A DNA stretch of 64,000 nt from the NCBI GenBank assembly GCA_035763805.1, contig DASUAL010000014.1:1-64000 (forward strand), given 5' to 3'. Position 1 is the stretch's first letter; the number at the start of each line of letters is the position of its first letter. Both the position numbers and the translations under genes were made by a program. Shown piece by piece: positions 51,629-60,227 of this stretch. Under the pieces are notes generated by a model. That model worked only from the letters and a program-made list of their open reading frames with translations. It searched no databases and had not been told where the DNA came from. This stretch comes from DASUAL01 sp035763805 (GTDB taxonomy: Bacteria; Gemmatimonadota; Gemmatimonadetes; Gemmatimonadales; GWC2-71-9).

Positions 51629-52296
51629 CCCTCCCCGAGTCCCGCTTCGTCGGCTCGTTCCCGCGCGCCGACGCGCCGCTTGATCTTCCGCTCCCCGAAG
51701 TCGCCTTGATCGGCCGCTCCAACGTCGGCAAATCGAGTCTGCTGAACGCCCTGGCGGGCCGGAAGATCGCGAAGGTCTCCGCGACCCCGGGGAAGACGCG
51801 GGCGCTAAACGTCTTCCTAATCGCCTTTGGGAGCAGGGAGCAGGGAGCGGTTCCTGGCGGTCCGGAGCGGTCGCCCGGTTCGCGCCGGAGGGTACCGCTC
51901 CCCGCTCCCCGCTCCCTGTATGTGCTCGATCTCCCCGGGTACGGCTATTCGCGCGCAGCCAAACAGGAGCGAGTCGCCTTCCGGCGACTCGTCGCCCACA
52001 CGCTGGAGCGTCCCCGGGTCGCCGGAGTTCTCTGGCTGCTCGACATCCGCCGCGAGCCATCGGACGACGACCTCGCCATGCAGGACGTGCTCACGGCGCG
52101 AGGCACCCGCGTCCTCGCGGCGGTCACCAAGAGCGACAAGCTGCCCCGGGGGCAGCGGATGCGCCGGGGGCGCGCGCTGCGGGAGGCGCTGGCGCTCGAC
52201 GAGGATCAGGTGATCGCAACGAGCGCGCGCACCGGTGAGGGCGTCACCGCGCTGCGCGAGGCGATCGCGGCGTTGGTGCGCTCCGAGCACGCGTGA
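51625..52296 (+). CDS. engB: Ribosome-biogenesis GTPase EngB/YsxC with 29-residue inserted loop
   Basis: This is a TrmE-Era-EngA-EngB-type GTPase of about 223 residues needed for 50S assembly. G1 is GRSNVGKSS (30-38), G2 is near SATPGKT, G3 is LDLPGYGYS (101-109), G4 is TKSD and G5 is TSARTGEG. Between the strand ALNVFLIAF and G3, where relatives have only a few residues, residues 69-97 (GSREQG...PAPRS) are encoded exactly by an 87-bp inverted-repeat cassette. The frame is kept. The apparent start is CTG at 51625, overlapping the clpX TGA as CTGA. The only standard start is GTG at 51562, deep inside clpX. It is followed on a GTGA overlap by a glycosyltransferase gene. Confidence 0.93.
51829..51916. 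repeat. Inverted 7-bp repeat cassette inside engB
   Basis: Left arm 51829-51851: GGGAGCA, GGGAGCA, GGGAGCG, GT. Right arm 51894-51916 is its reverse complement, with two mismatches in 23 bp. The loop is 42 bp. Codon 69 of engB begins on the first base of the left arm and codon 97 ends one base before the end of the right arm, so the cassette is a clean in-frame insertion. Confidence 0.88.
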
Positions 52297-53438
52297 CCGC
52301 CGATCGACTGCTGCGGGTGGCGTTCGTCAGCCATCACGCGCATCTGCGCAAGGGCGGTCAGCGGAGCATGGCACTGCTGATCGCGCACCTCGATCGGCGC
52401 GTCGTCGAGCCGCTCACGATCTGTCCGGGGCCCGGCGAGCTCACGGACCACCTCACCGCGCTCGGCTGCCCGGTGGTGCACATTCCGCTTCACCGCATCA
52501 AGCCGCGCACCCTGCGCAACGTGTGGCTCTCAAGCCGGCGCATTCGCGCGCTCCTCCGGGAGCGGGCGATCGACATCGTCGCACCCGACGCGGCGCGCGA
52601 CGCGCTCACCTGCGGCATCGCCAAGCTGGGCACGGTGACGAAGCTGATCTGGTTTGTGCGGCTCACGTCACGCGACCCGCTCGATCCGATCCTCCAGCGG
52701 CTCGCCGACGGCTTCATCGGCGACTCCGATGCGGTGCGCCGACGCTTCTCCAACTCGCCCCGGGTCTCGGCCCGGTACCGGACCATCGTAGGCGGCGTGG
52801 ACCTACGGCTGTTTCAGCCGGTCGCCGACCGCGCCGCGCGGCGTGCCGAGCTGGGCCTCCCGCCGGACCGCTTCCTGCTCCTGTATGCCGGGCAAGTGAA
52901 GCGGGCCAAGGGGGTCCTCGACATCGTGGACGCCATGGGGTTGCTGCGCGCGACGGCGTCATCCGCGCCCCGGCCGCTACTGCTGGTCATGGGGACGCCG
53001 GACAGCCCCACGATCCTCGGCGAGATCGAGGCGCGGGCGCGCGCGGGCGGCGCGTGGGACGACGTGCGCATCCTCCCCCAGCAGAACGACGTCTACCGCT
53101 GGATGCAGGCGGCCGACGTGCTGGTGAGCGGCTCCCACCAGGACACGGAGGGCATGTCGCGGGTATTGTACGAGGCGATGGCGTGCGGCGCGGTGCCCAT
53201 CGCCACCGACATTCGCGGCAACCGCGATGCCCTCACCCCGGACACCGGCCTGCTGGTGCCCGAGCAGTCGCCAGCGGACATCGCCCGCGCCGTGACGTCC
53301 CTGTTGATGCACCCGGACCAGCTGGCGGCCCGGCGCGCGCAGGGCCTGCGCCGGGCCCGGGAGACATTCGACATCCGGCTGCATGCGCGCGGCGTGGAGG
53401 CATTTTATCGGGAGCTGGCGCGACCCTTGCACCGGTGA
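52293..53438 (+). CDS. Family GT4 glycosyltransferase
   Basis: This is a 381-residue GT-B fold enzyme. The N-terminal domain begins RVAFVSHHAHLRKGGQRSMALL. The C-terminal nucleotide-sugar domain starts at LLLYAGQVKRAKGVLDIVDAM and carries the EX7E-type motif in SHQDTEGMSRVLYEAMACGAVPI. No membrane helix is seen. The GTG at 52293 overlaps the engB stop as GTGA, though no functional tie to EngB is apparent. Substrates cannot be predicted. The C-terminal AREP-like region (ADIARAVTSLLMHPDQ) is typical of the family. It is probably involved in cell-surface polysaccharide or glycolipid synthesis. Confidence 0.85.
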   Translation: MTADRLLRVAFVSHHAHLRKGGQRSMALLIAHLDRRVVEPLTICPGPGELTDHLTALGCPVVHIPLHRIKPRTLRNVWLSSRRIRALLRERAIDIVAPDAARDALTCGIAKLGTVTKLIWFVRLTSRDPLDPILQRLADGFIGDSDAVRRRFSNSPRVSARYRTIVGGVDLRLFQPVADRAARRAELGLPPDRFLLLYAGQVKRAKGVLDIVDAMGLLRATASSAPRPLLLVMGTPDSPTILGEIEARARAGGAWDDVRILPQQNDVYRWMQAADVLVSGSHQDTEGMSRVLYEAMACGAVPIATDIRGNRDALTPDTGLLVPEQSPADIARAVTSLLMHPDQLAARRAQGLRRARETFDIRLHARGVEAFYRELARPLHR

Positions 53439-53473
53439 GCGGGCGTCGAGCTTCGGGCTCCAGGAGATGCATC

Positions 53474-54115
53474 GTGATAACCCGTCATACGACGCCACGA
53501 CGCTACGTTGTACGTGTGCTCCATGCGGCCGTCTGCGCCTTCGTATGGCTTAGCGTCGTGGCGTCGTGCAACGTGTCGACCGCCCAGGACACCCTCCCCA
53601 TCGGCTACGGCACGCTCAAGCGTGACGACATCGTCGTGCGGTTCGCCACCGAGCAGATCGAGATCCAGGTCCTGCCGCTCGTCGAAGGCGTGATCCGGCT
53701 GCTCGCCCCCGACACCTACCGCTCGCTTGCAGGGCTGCTCAAGTCGAAAGACAAGGAGATCCGCGACGCGGCGCAGCGCGCCGGCGTCGACCGGCCCGCT
53801 CTCGTGATGGTGACGTTCTTCGGGCTGCTGCCCGGGGCGCGCTTCAGCCCCGAGGACGTGAACATCACGAGCCAGGGCCGGTTGTTCCGACCCGTGGGGA
53901 TCGTACCGCTGTCGCCGACGTGGAGCTCGTATCAGCTGGAAGCACGCGAGCAGGCGGTGGCGATCTATCTCTTCGAGGACGGAATCGCGTTCCGCGAGGG
54001 TCTGACGGTCAGCTACCAGGGACTTTCGAACGACGCCTGGACGAGCGTGCTGCCGACGCTCCAGCGCGAGTGGGCGCGCGTGCGGGCGCGGGCGAGCGGG
54101 CAGCCGAATCCGTAG
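53474..54115 (+). CDS. Predicted lipoprotein, function unknown
   Basis: This is a 213-residue protein starting at GTG 53474, 7 bp after AGGAG. A basic n-region and hydrophobic stretch (HAAVCAFVWLSVVASC) end in a lipobox with Cys33. The mature part has mixed alpha/beta character, with RFATEQIEIQVLPLVEGVIRLL, SLAGLLKSKDKEIRDAAQRAG and several strands (VGIVPLSP, AIYLFEDGIAFREGLTVSYQG). I do not recognise the family. It ends 33 bp from the convergent TonB-receptor gene. Confidence 0.7.
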   Translation: MITRHTTPRRYVVRVLHAAVCAFVWLSVVASCNVSTAQDTLPIGYGTLKRDDIVVRFATEQIEIQVLPLVEGVIRLLAPDTYRSLAGLLKSKDKEIRDAAQRAGVDRPALVMVTFFGLLPGARFSPEDVNITSQGRLFRPVGIVPLSPTWSSYQLEAREQAVAIYLFEDGIAFREGLTVSYQGLSNDAWTSVLPTLQREWARVRARASGQPNP

Positions 54116-54148
54116 CGGCCGCCGGCCGGCCCGGCAAACCGCTTCCGC

Positions 54149-56401
54149 TCAGAAGCTGCGACTCGCGCCGAACTGGGCCATGCGAGGCGCGCCCGGCAGC
54201 AATCCCCGCGTCCGATCCCCGATGTACAGTTCGTCGAACAGGTTCTTGACCGTGCCGAACAGCGTGACGTCGAGCCCAGGCACGACCCAATTGGCCGTCA
54301 CGTTCCACAGGGTCACGGCCGGCACCGGTCCTTGCTGACCGTCGGGAACTGTCACGCGGGTGTTCACGGGATCGCCGAACTGCTGGGCGACATGAACCGC
54401 TTCGACGTGGACGTCGAGGCCGCGGGGGGCCCTCCAGCCTACGGCCGCCGTAAGGAGATGGCGCGGTGCATAGGGCAGTCGCCGGCCGGTCACCGAGACG
54501 CGCTGACGCGTGCCATTCGCGTTCTGATCGGCGTAGACCTTGCCGGGGACGTCCGGGGCGGCCTGTCCCACGAACGCGTAACGCTCACCCTGGAACTCGG
54601 CCACCGGCAGCCACGTGTACGCCAGGCTCACAGTCACGTCGTGGCGCCAGCCCCAGCGCTCGCGAGCACTCGCGCGAACGCCGAGCTCGATCCCTTCGTG
54701 GAGGGTGCGCCCCGCGCTGGTGAGCGTCGCCCCCGTGCCTCCGGCCACGCTGGCGGGAATGATCTGATTCTCGAAGTTCATCGCAAAGGCCGTGGCCTCG
54801 ATCGAGAAACCCGAGCCCGCGCCCGTCCGCATCCCGAGCTCGTAATTCCAGCTGCGCTCGGCATCAAGCTCGACCACCTCACCGGTGTTGTTGTTGATGA
54901 TGTCCTCCGTGCGGGGCGGCGCGAAGCCGCGGTGCACGCCCGCGAACACGGTCACCATTTCGCCGGCAAGGAAGGTCACGCCCAGCCCCGGGATCAGCTG
55001 CGTGAGCGAGGTCGTGCCGCGCACGCCCTGTGGCTGGGTAGGCGTGGGACGGCGGTTGATTCGCTCGAAGTCGACCTGCTCGAGTCGGAGCCCCCCCGTG
55101 ATCGCCCATCGGCTCACGAAGAACCGGTGCTGGGCGAAGGCCGACACGGCCGTATTGCTCCGGAAGTTGTCTTCGGTGACGCCGGAGTTCACGTCGCTCG
55201 CTGGTCCGGGCGTGCGCGCGGTGGGAAGTGCGCCGTTCACCTGCTGCCGGTCCTGGGTCTCATGGTGCAGGCGCAGACCGACGTCGAGCTGATGGACGCC
55301 GCCCGCGAAGTCTGCCCGAAGGCGGGGCTCGACGCCCACCACCTCGTAGGCCCGTAGCCGCCCCTGGTTCCCGCAGCTGGTGTTGAGATTGGCCATCCCG
55401 CCGCATTGCGGATCGGAGGCGTCGTTCGGCCGCTCGGCGGAGTTGCTCGACTGGCGCCACCAGTCGCGGGAAACGCGATAGGCATAACCGGCGGTCGTCA
55501 GCGTCAGCGCCGACCCGAAGGGGATGCGGTGCGTCGCCGAGAACCCGTATCGGTCGAGGAACATCGAGTCGTTGCGAAACGGATTCTGGCGCGGCGCCGT
55601 GGCCCACTCGGCCTCGGTCAACCCGGAGTAGGTCACCAGGGACCGCTCGCGATGAAACGCGGCCTTCAGCACCAGCGATTGGCGGGCGCCTAGGGCGATG
55701 GAAGTCTTCAGCGTGCCGTCGACCAGGGTGGTACCGACGTTGTCCCGAGCGCCGTCGCTCGCTTTCCGCCCGACATCCACCAGCAGCCCGGCGCCAGCCC
55801 AGGTCCCACCGAAGCGCACCCGGCCGCTGAGATAGCCTCGACTTCCGCCCGCAACCTCGACTCGCCCGGCAGGCCGACCTGGAATCTCGGGCGTGACGTA
55901 GTTGATCACGCCCCCGACAGTCCGCGGCCCGAACAGAATCTGACCTGAGCCCTTGAGAATCTCGATCCGGTCGAAGCGCTCGAACGCTGGGTGGTAGTAG
56001 CTCGCGTTATCACCATACGGCGCGAGCGTGAACGGGATCCCGTCCTCCAACAGGAGCACCGTGGCCGAGCGAGTCGGCATGAGGCCCCGGATGCCGATGT
56101 TCGGCCGCAGCGCCAGACCTTCTTCGTCCCGCACGTGGACTCCCGTCGCGTTGCGGAGGACTTCGGTCACCGTAAACGCCCGGACGCGGTCCAGCGTCGA
56201 CCGAGTCAGGATCGCGGCTGAGCCCGGCACGCGGCTCAGACTCGCGGCGGACCCGATCACCTCCACGGCAGGAAGGGGTATTGCGGGCGGCTCGCGCTGG
56301 GTTGTGGTATCGGGGACCGGGTCCGGAGTCTGGGCGGTTGCCGGTCTGGCCAAAGCCACCGCGAGGCCCACAACGATGCCGGGACCGAGGATTCGGGACA
56401 A
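54149..56401 (-). CDS. TonB-dependent receptor, ferric siderophore/dicitrate type
   Basis: This 750-residue outer-membrane receptor has signal peptide MSRILGPGIVVGLAVALARPATAQ. A plug domain follows (about 55-165; TRSTLDRVRAFTVTEVLRNATGVHV, RIEILKGSGQILFGPRTVGGVINYVTP, a FecA-like pattern), then a barrel ending MAQFGASRSF. The start appears to be TTG at 56401, eight bases after GGAG. A 19-bp Fur-like palindrome and a promoter lie upstream. Iron-chelate uptake regulated by iron is therefore likely. No ABC transporter genes for the chelate are adjacent. Confidence 0.9.
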   Translation of the reverse strand: MSRILGPGIVVGLAVALARPATAQTPDPVPDTTTQREPPAIPLPAVEVIGSAASLSRVPGSAAILTRSTLDRVRAFTVTEVLRNATGVHVRDEEGLALRPNIGIRGLMPTRSATVLLLEDGIPFTLAPYGDNASYYHPAFERFDRIEILKGSGQILFGPRTVGGVINYVTPEIPGRPAGRVEVAGGSRGYLSGRVRFGGTWAGAGLLVDVGRKASDGARDNVGTTLVDGTLKTSIALGARQSLVLKAAFHRERSLVTYSGLTEAEWATAPRQNPFRNDSMFLDRYGFSATHRIPFGSALTLTTAGYAYRVSRDWWRQSSNSAERPNDASDPQCGGMANLNTSCGNQGRLRAYEVVGVEPRLRADFAGGVHQLDVGLRLHHETQDRQQVNGALPTARTPGPASDVNSGVTEDNFRSNTAVSAFAQHRFFVSRWAITGGLRLEQVDFERINRRPTPTQPQGVRGTTSLTQLIPGLGVTFLAGEMVTVFAGVHRGFAPPRTEDIINNNTGEVVELDAERSWNYELGMRTGAGSGFSIEATAFAMNFENQIIPASVAGGTGATLTSAGRTLHEGIELGVRASARERWGWRHDVTVSLAYTWLPVAEFQGERYAFVGQAAPDVPGKVYADQNANGTRQRVSVTGRRLPYAPRHLLTAAVGWRAPRGLDVHVEAVHVAQQFGDPVNTRVTVPDGQQGPVPAVTLWNVTANWVVPGLDVTLFGTVKNLFDELYIGDRTRGLLPGAPRMAQFGASRSF

Positions 56402-56436
56402 AGGAGAACTCCGGGTGGACGGGGAGCGGAAGACTA

Positions 56437-56455
56437 GTTGAGAATTGTTCTCAAC
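56437..56455 (-). promoter_or_regulatory. Fur-like box
   Basis: GTTGAGAATTGTTCTCAAC is a perfect 8-bp inverted repeat around TTG. It fits the 7-1-7 Fur pattern TGAGAAT-N-ATTCTCA with one mismatch. It lies just downstream of the receptor promoter. Confidence 0.6.
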
Positions 56456-56467
56456 GCGGTATAGCTG

Positions 56468-56496
56468 AATCTATTTATCGGGATTCGTCCGGTCAA
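56468..56496 (-). promoter_or_regulatory. Promoter of the TonB-receptor gene
   Basis: On the minus strand TTGACC (56496-56491), 17 bp, TAGATT (56473-56468). The Fur-like box begins 12 bp downstream, over the likely transcription start. Confidence 0.6.
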
Positions 56497-56555
56497 GCAA
56501 GAATTCGCTCCAGACGGTGCGGTGTTCGTATTCTTGTCCCCTGGGAGACCCGGAC

Positions 56556-58682
56556 TTGGACACCACACTCCAGATCGTCGTGATCGTGCTACTCGCCCTG
56601 GCGGCTGGCGGCCTGGGCGCGGGAGCGGTTCACCTCAAGCGACGGCTGGACCGCAGCGAGCAGGATCGGCGCCGGGCGGCGGACGAGCTCAACCGCCGAT
56701 TGTCGGAGCTGTTCTCGCTGCAAGAACTGTCGTACATCCTGTCGGGGTCGCTCCAGCTCGACCGCGTGGTCGAGCAGGTCGTGCGTTATGCCATGCGCTT
56801 TCTCGACGCGCAGGGCGCCCTCGTGGCGCTGGCGGCGGACGGGGAGGGCGAGTTCCAGCGCCGCCCGCTCCACGTAGCCGCCGCCGAGGGCACGCTGTCG
56901 CCGCTGACGGGCCAGCTGGTGAGCCCGGACGACCCCGGGCTGGTCGCCCGTTCGCTGGGGCGCGAGCGGCTCGAGCTGGTGCGCAACTCGGGTGGCGAGC
57001 CCACGCGGCTCATGGGCGAGCTCGAGGTCGCCTCGGCTGCCGCCGTGCCGCTTCGGGCCCACGGCGTCGTCGTGGGGACGCTGGTCATCGCCGACCCGCG
57101 CGACGGCAGTTTCGCCCCCGAGGACGTCCGACTGCTCTCCACCGTGGCCACGCACGCGGCCATCGTCATTGCCAACGCGCGCTTCTTCGAGATGGTGCGG
57201 CACGCCAAGGAACAGTGGGAAACGGCGTTCGATGCGCTGAGCGAGGGCATCGCCGTGGTGGACGAGCAGGGCCGGGTGCGCCGCGCGAACCGGGCGCTCG
57301 CGGCGATGCTCGGCACGCCGCTGCCCTCGGTCATCGGCCGCGACCTCGGCGCCGCGCTGCTCGGCCAGTCGAAGGGGCCGGCGCTACTCGACCTTCTCGC
57401 CGCGGTGCACCGCGGCGACCGCGTGCAGCCACTGGTGCTCCGCTCGGTCCCGCTGAGCCGGGCGCTGCGCGTGAACGCGGCTCGCATCCCCAGCCCAGCC
57501 GCCGATCAGAGCGTGGTTGTCCTAGTGGAGGACGTGACCGACCAGCAGGCGATGGAGGCGCAGCTGATCCAGAGCGAGAAGCTCGCCGCGGTGGGGCAGC
57601 TCGTGTCGGGCGTGGCGCACGAGCTGAACAACCCCCTCACCTCGATCGCGGGGCTGTCCGAGTTCCTGCTCGAGCAGAAGGACCTCGGGACCCGGGACCG
57701 CGGTCACCTCCGGGTGATCCACGAGCAGGCCGACCGCGCCGGGCGAATCGTTCGCAACCTGTTGACCTTCGCGCGCAAGGGGCCGGCGGAGCAGGGACGC
57801 GTGGACCTGAACGACGTGATCCAGCGGACCCTGACCTTGATGGGGTACGACATGAAGCTGAAGGACATCACGATCGAGCAGCACTTGGCGGTGATCCCGG
57901 AGATCGTGGGCGACCGGCACGCGCTGCAGCAGGTCGTGCTCAACCTGCTGACCAACGCAGTGCAGGCGGTGGCGGACAACGAGCCCGGGCGCCCACGTCT
58001 CGTGCACATCCGCACGTGGTTCGACGACCGGGTGCGGATGCGCGTGGCCGACTCGGGGCCGGGGATCCCCGACGACGTGGTGCCGCAGCTGTTCACGCCG
58101 TTCTTCACGACCAAGGAGCCGGGCCAGGGGACCGGCCTCGGACTCTCGATCACGTACTCGATCGTCGAGGCCCACGGCGGGCGCATCACGGTGGAGCGGC
58201 CAGCCGACGAGAGGGGCGGTGCCGCGTTCCTCGTCGATCTCCCCCCCGCCTCCGCCGACACCGCGCAGCGCAAGACGCCCGTGCCAGAAGCGCCGCCCAT
58301 GCCGCTGACGAAGCGCGCGATCTTGCTCGTCGACGACGACCCCGCCGTGCGCCGGATGGTGAAGGCACTGTTCGGGCGCGAGGGGCACGCGGTGGACGTG
58401 GCGCGCAGCGCCCAGCACGGGCTCGACCTCGCCCGCACCCGCCCGTACGACCTGATCCTGGCTGACGCGCAGCAGCGGACGCGGGATCGCCGGTTCGTGG
58501 AACAGCTCGTGGAGACGAACCCGGGCTTGAAGGATCGGATGCTCGTCGCCACGGGGGACGCGCGGCCGCCGACCGACGATGCGCTGGCGCACCTCGGGCT
58601 GCGCTACGTGCGCAAGCCCCTGGACCTCCGCGACCTCCGAGACGAGGCGGCACGCGTGTGGGCCGCCGCTGCGGTGTCGTAG
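56556..58682 (+). CDS. Hybrid sensor histidine kinase (TM-GAF-PAS-HisKA-HATPase-REC)
   Basis: The protein is about 708 residues. One N-terminal helix (IVVIVLLALAAGGLGAGAV) precedes a coiled coil, a GAF domain (about 65-210) and a PAS domain (about 220-330). HisKA has the phospho-His in SGVAHELNNPLTSIAGL. HATPase has NLLTNAVQAV, DSGPGIPDDV and GTGLGLSITYSIVEAHGG. The C-terminal receiver domain (about 590-705) keeps the acidic pair LVDDDP, phospho-acceptor LILADAQ and KPLDL lysine. The residues after the acceptor (QQRTRDRRF) are not the usual MPxMDG. TTG at 56556 behind GGGAG is preferred to GTG at 56517. The signal is unknown. The 3' end overlaps the convergent gene by 79 bp. Confidence 0.92.
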   Translation: MDTTLQIVVIVLLALAAGGLGAGAVHLKRRLDRSEQDRRRAADELNRRLSELFSLQELSYILSGSLQLDRVVEQVVRYAMRFLDAQGALVALAADGEGEFQRRPLHVAAAEGTLSPLTGQLVSPDDPGLVARSLGRERLELVRNSGGEPTRLMGELEVASAAAVPLRAHGVVVGTLVIADPRDGSFAPEDVRLLSTVATHAAIVIANARFFEMVRHAKEQWETAFDALSEGIAVVDEQGRVRRANRALAAMLGTPLPSVIGRDLGAALLGQSKGPALLDLLAAVHRGDRVQPLVLRSVPLSRALRVNAARIPSPAADQSVVVLVEDVTDQQAMEAQLIQSEKLAAVGQLVSGVAHELNNPLTSIAGLSEFLLEQKDLGTRDRGHLRVIHEQADRAGRIVRNLLTFARKGPAEQGRVDLNDVIQRTLTLMGYDMKLKDITIEQHLAVIPEIVGDRHALQQVVLNLLTNAVQAVADNEPGRPRLVHIRTWFDDRVRMRVADSGPGIPDDVVPQLFTPFFTTKEPGQGTGLGLSITYSIVEAHGGRITVERPADERGGAAFLVDLPPASADTAQRKTPVPEAPPMPLTKRAILLVDDDPAVRRMVKALFGREGHAVDVARSAQHGLDLARTRPYDLILADAQQRTRDRRFVEQLVETNPGLKDRMLVATGDARPPTDDALAHLGLRYVRKPLDLRDLRDEAARVWAAAAVS

Positions 58683-58993
58683 GCTTCGGCGGGCCACCCG
58701 AACATCGCCAGATTCACGGCGCCGCCGGGCGCGAACTTCACGCCTTCACGCAGCAGCAGGGCGCGTTGCACCACGGCTCCGTGGTCGTGCGCCGCGAGCG
58801 AGATCCGGCCCGCGGCGTTCAAGACCCGCCACCACGGGACGTCCGTGTCATCGGGCAGCGCGGACAGCGCCCACCCCACCGTGCGCGCCGCTCCCGGACG
58901 CCCGGCGAGGCGGGCGACGACGCCGTACGTCGCGACGCGACCTTTGGGAATGTGCCGCACGACGCGGTAGATCCGATGATAGAACGGGTTCAC
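58604..58993 (-). CDS. Alkyltransferase-like protein (MGMT family, no active cysteine)
   Basis: This is a 129-residue MGMT DNA-binding domain. It has IYRVVRHIPKGRVATYGVVARLAGRPGAARTVGWAL, the helix-turn-helix and arginine finger region. The active-site PCHRV of true O6-methylguanine methyltransferases is replaced by PWWRV, the hallmark of ATL proteins. Those bind O6-alkylguanine and hand it to nucleotide excision repair. GTG at 58993 overlaps the hisF stop as GTGA, so it is the tail of the his operon. A C-terminal Ala/Arg-rich tail is encoded where it overlaps the convergent kinase gene. Confidence 0.88.
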   Translation of the reverse strand: MNPFYHRIYRVVRHIPKGRVATYGVVARLAGRPGAARTVGWALSALPDDTDVPWWRVLNAAGRISLAAHDHGAVVQRALLLREGVKFAPGGAVNLAMFGWPAEAYDTAAAAHTRAASSRRSRRSRGLRT

Positions 58994-59766
58994 GGCCGCA
59001 CCGGATAGCCCCGGCTCGCGAGATAGGCGCGCGCTTCGCGAAGGGTGGTGCCGTGATAATGGAACAGCGTGGCGGCGAGTACGCCGTGGGCGCCGGCGTC
59101 GAGCGCGGCGGCGAGGTGCTCGAGCGTCCCCGCCCCGCCGGACGCGATCACGGGGAGGCGCACGGAGCGCGCGACGGCCTGCGTGAGGGAAAGGTCGTAA
59201 CCGTTCCGGGTGCCGTCGGTGTCCATCGAGGTCAGCAAGATCTCCCCCGCGCCGAGCCGTTCCAGCCGGACCGACCATTCGACGGCGTCGAGCCCCGTGG
59301 GCTCCCGCCCGCCACGCACCATCACTTCGAAACTACCCGCTTTCCGCTTGGCGTCCACCGCGGCCACCACGCACTGCCGGCCGTATTGGTCGGCCAGCCG
59401 GGTGACGAGCGCGGGGTCGCGTACCGCCGCCGTATTCACGCCTACCTTGTCTGCGCCGGCTCGTAGCACGGCGCGCGCGTCGTCCACGCTGCGGATCCCG
59501 CCCCCAACAGTAAACGGCACGAACAGCGTGTCTGCGACGCGGCTCACCAGCTCGATGAGCGTCCCGCGCTCCTCGTGGCTCGCGCCGATGTCGAGCAGGA
59601 CGATCTCGTCCGCCCCCTCGGCGTCGTAGCGCGCGGCCTGCTCGACCGGGTCGCCGGCGTCCCGCAGCTCCCGGAACTGCACCCCCTTCACGACCCGGCC
59701 CCCGGCCACGTCGAGGCACGGGATGAGCCGCCGGGCCAGGCCCGTTCGCGCGAACGGGCCTAGCAT
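58990..59766 (-). CDS. hisF: Imidazole glycerol phosphate synthase cyclase subunit
   Basis: This is a 258-residue TIM barrel that uses ammonia from HisH to make IGP and AICAR. LARRLIPCLDVAGGRVVKGVQF holds the first catalytic Asp (CLDV). VPFTVGGGIRS and the second Asp region LLTSMDTDGTRNGYD follow, then the phosphate-binding PVIASGGAG. It overlaps the Nudix gene by 7 bp and the ATL gene by 4 bp. hisA, normally found between hisH and hisF, is not here. Confidence 0.97.
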   Translation of the reverse strand: MLGPFARTGLARRLIPCLDVAGGRVVKGVQFRELRDAGDPVEQAARYDAEGADEIVLLDIGASHEERGTLIELVSRVADTLFVPFTVGGGIRSVDDARAVLRAGADKVGVNTAAVRDPALVTRLADQYGRQCVVAAVDAKRKAGSFEVMVRGGREPTGLDAVEWSVRLERLGAGEILLTSMDTDGTRNGYDLSLTQAVARSVRLPVIASGGAGTLEHLAAALDAGAHGVLAATLFHYHGTTLREARAYLASRGYPVRP

Positions 59767-60227
59767 ACGCGCAGCACGTCATTCAGCAAGCCCGCGTCCC
59801 CACCCCCCAGGATTGACAAAATGTCTTCGAGTGCTCTGCGCTCCCGGGGCCAGGCAAAGCGCGCACCCGCCGCCGGCGGCGCGAGCCACTCGCTGCGGTC
59901 GTGCTCTCCCGAGACTTGGGGCTCGACCGCGGCGTCCACGAACGCTACGAAGACGGGCACGAGCGCCACCTCGTCGACGCGGTGCCGATAGAACGACTCA
60001 ACGCGGCTCGCGTTGTACAGCCGTAGCGGCGCGAGCCCCGTCTCCTCGTGCAGCTCGCGGAGCGCGGCCTGGACCGGCGTCTCGCCCGGCTCGATGTTGC
60101 CCCGCACCGTTTCCCACGCGCCGGGACAGCGGCCGCTCGCGCTGCGCCGCAGCACGAGCACGTCGAGCCCCGCGGCACCCTGCCGCAGCACGTAGATGTC
60201 GACGAAGCACACCCGCACCTGGGTCAC
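59760..60227 (-). CDS. Nudix hydrolase inside the his operon
   Basis: This 155-residue protein carries the complete Nudix box GX5EX7REUXEEXGU (GNIEPGETPVQAALRELH plus EETGL, about 50-72). It opens with QVRVCFVDIYVLRQG and has GRCPGAWETVRGNIEPGE, as in NudB/MutT-like pyrophosphohydrolases. The GTG at 60227 overlaps the hisH stop as GTGA, and its stop lies within hisF. The substrate is unknown. Its position where hisA usually sits invites the idea of a pyrophosphohydrolase step (HisE-like) or of phosphoribosyl intermediate clean-up. Dihydroneopterin triphosphate or a housekeeping substrate is equally possible. Confidence 0.85.
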   Translation of the reverse strand: MTQVRVCFVDIYVLRQGAAGLDVLVLRRSASGRCPGAWETVRGNIEPGETPVQAALRELHEETGLAPLRLYNASRVESFYRHRVDEVALVPVFVAFVDAAVEPQVSGEHDRSEWLAPPAAGARFAWPRERRALEDILSILGGGDAGLLNDVLRVC

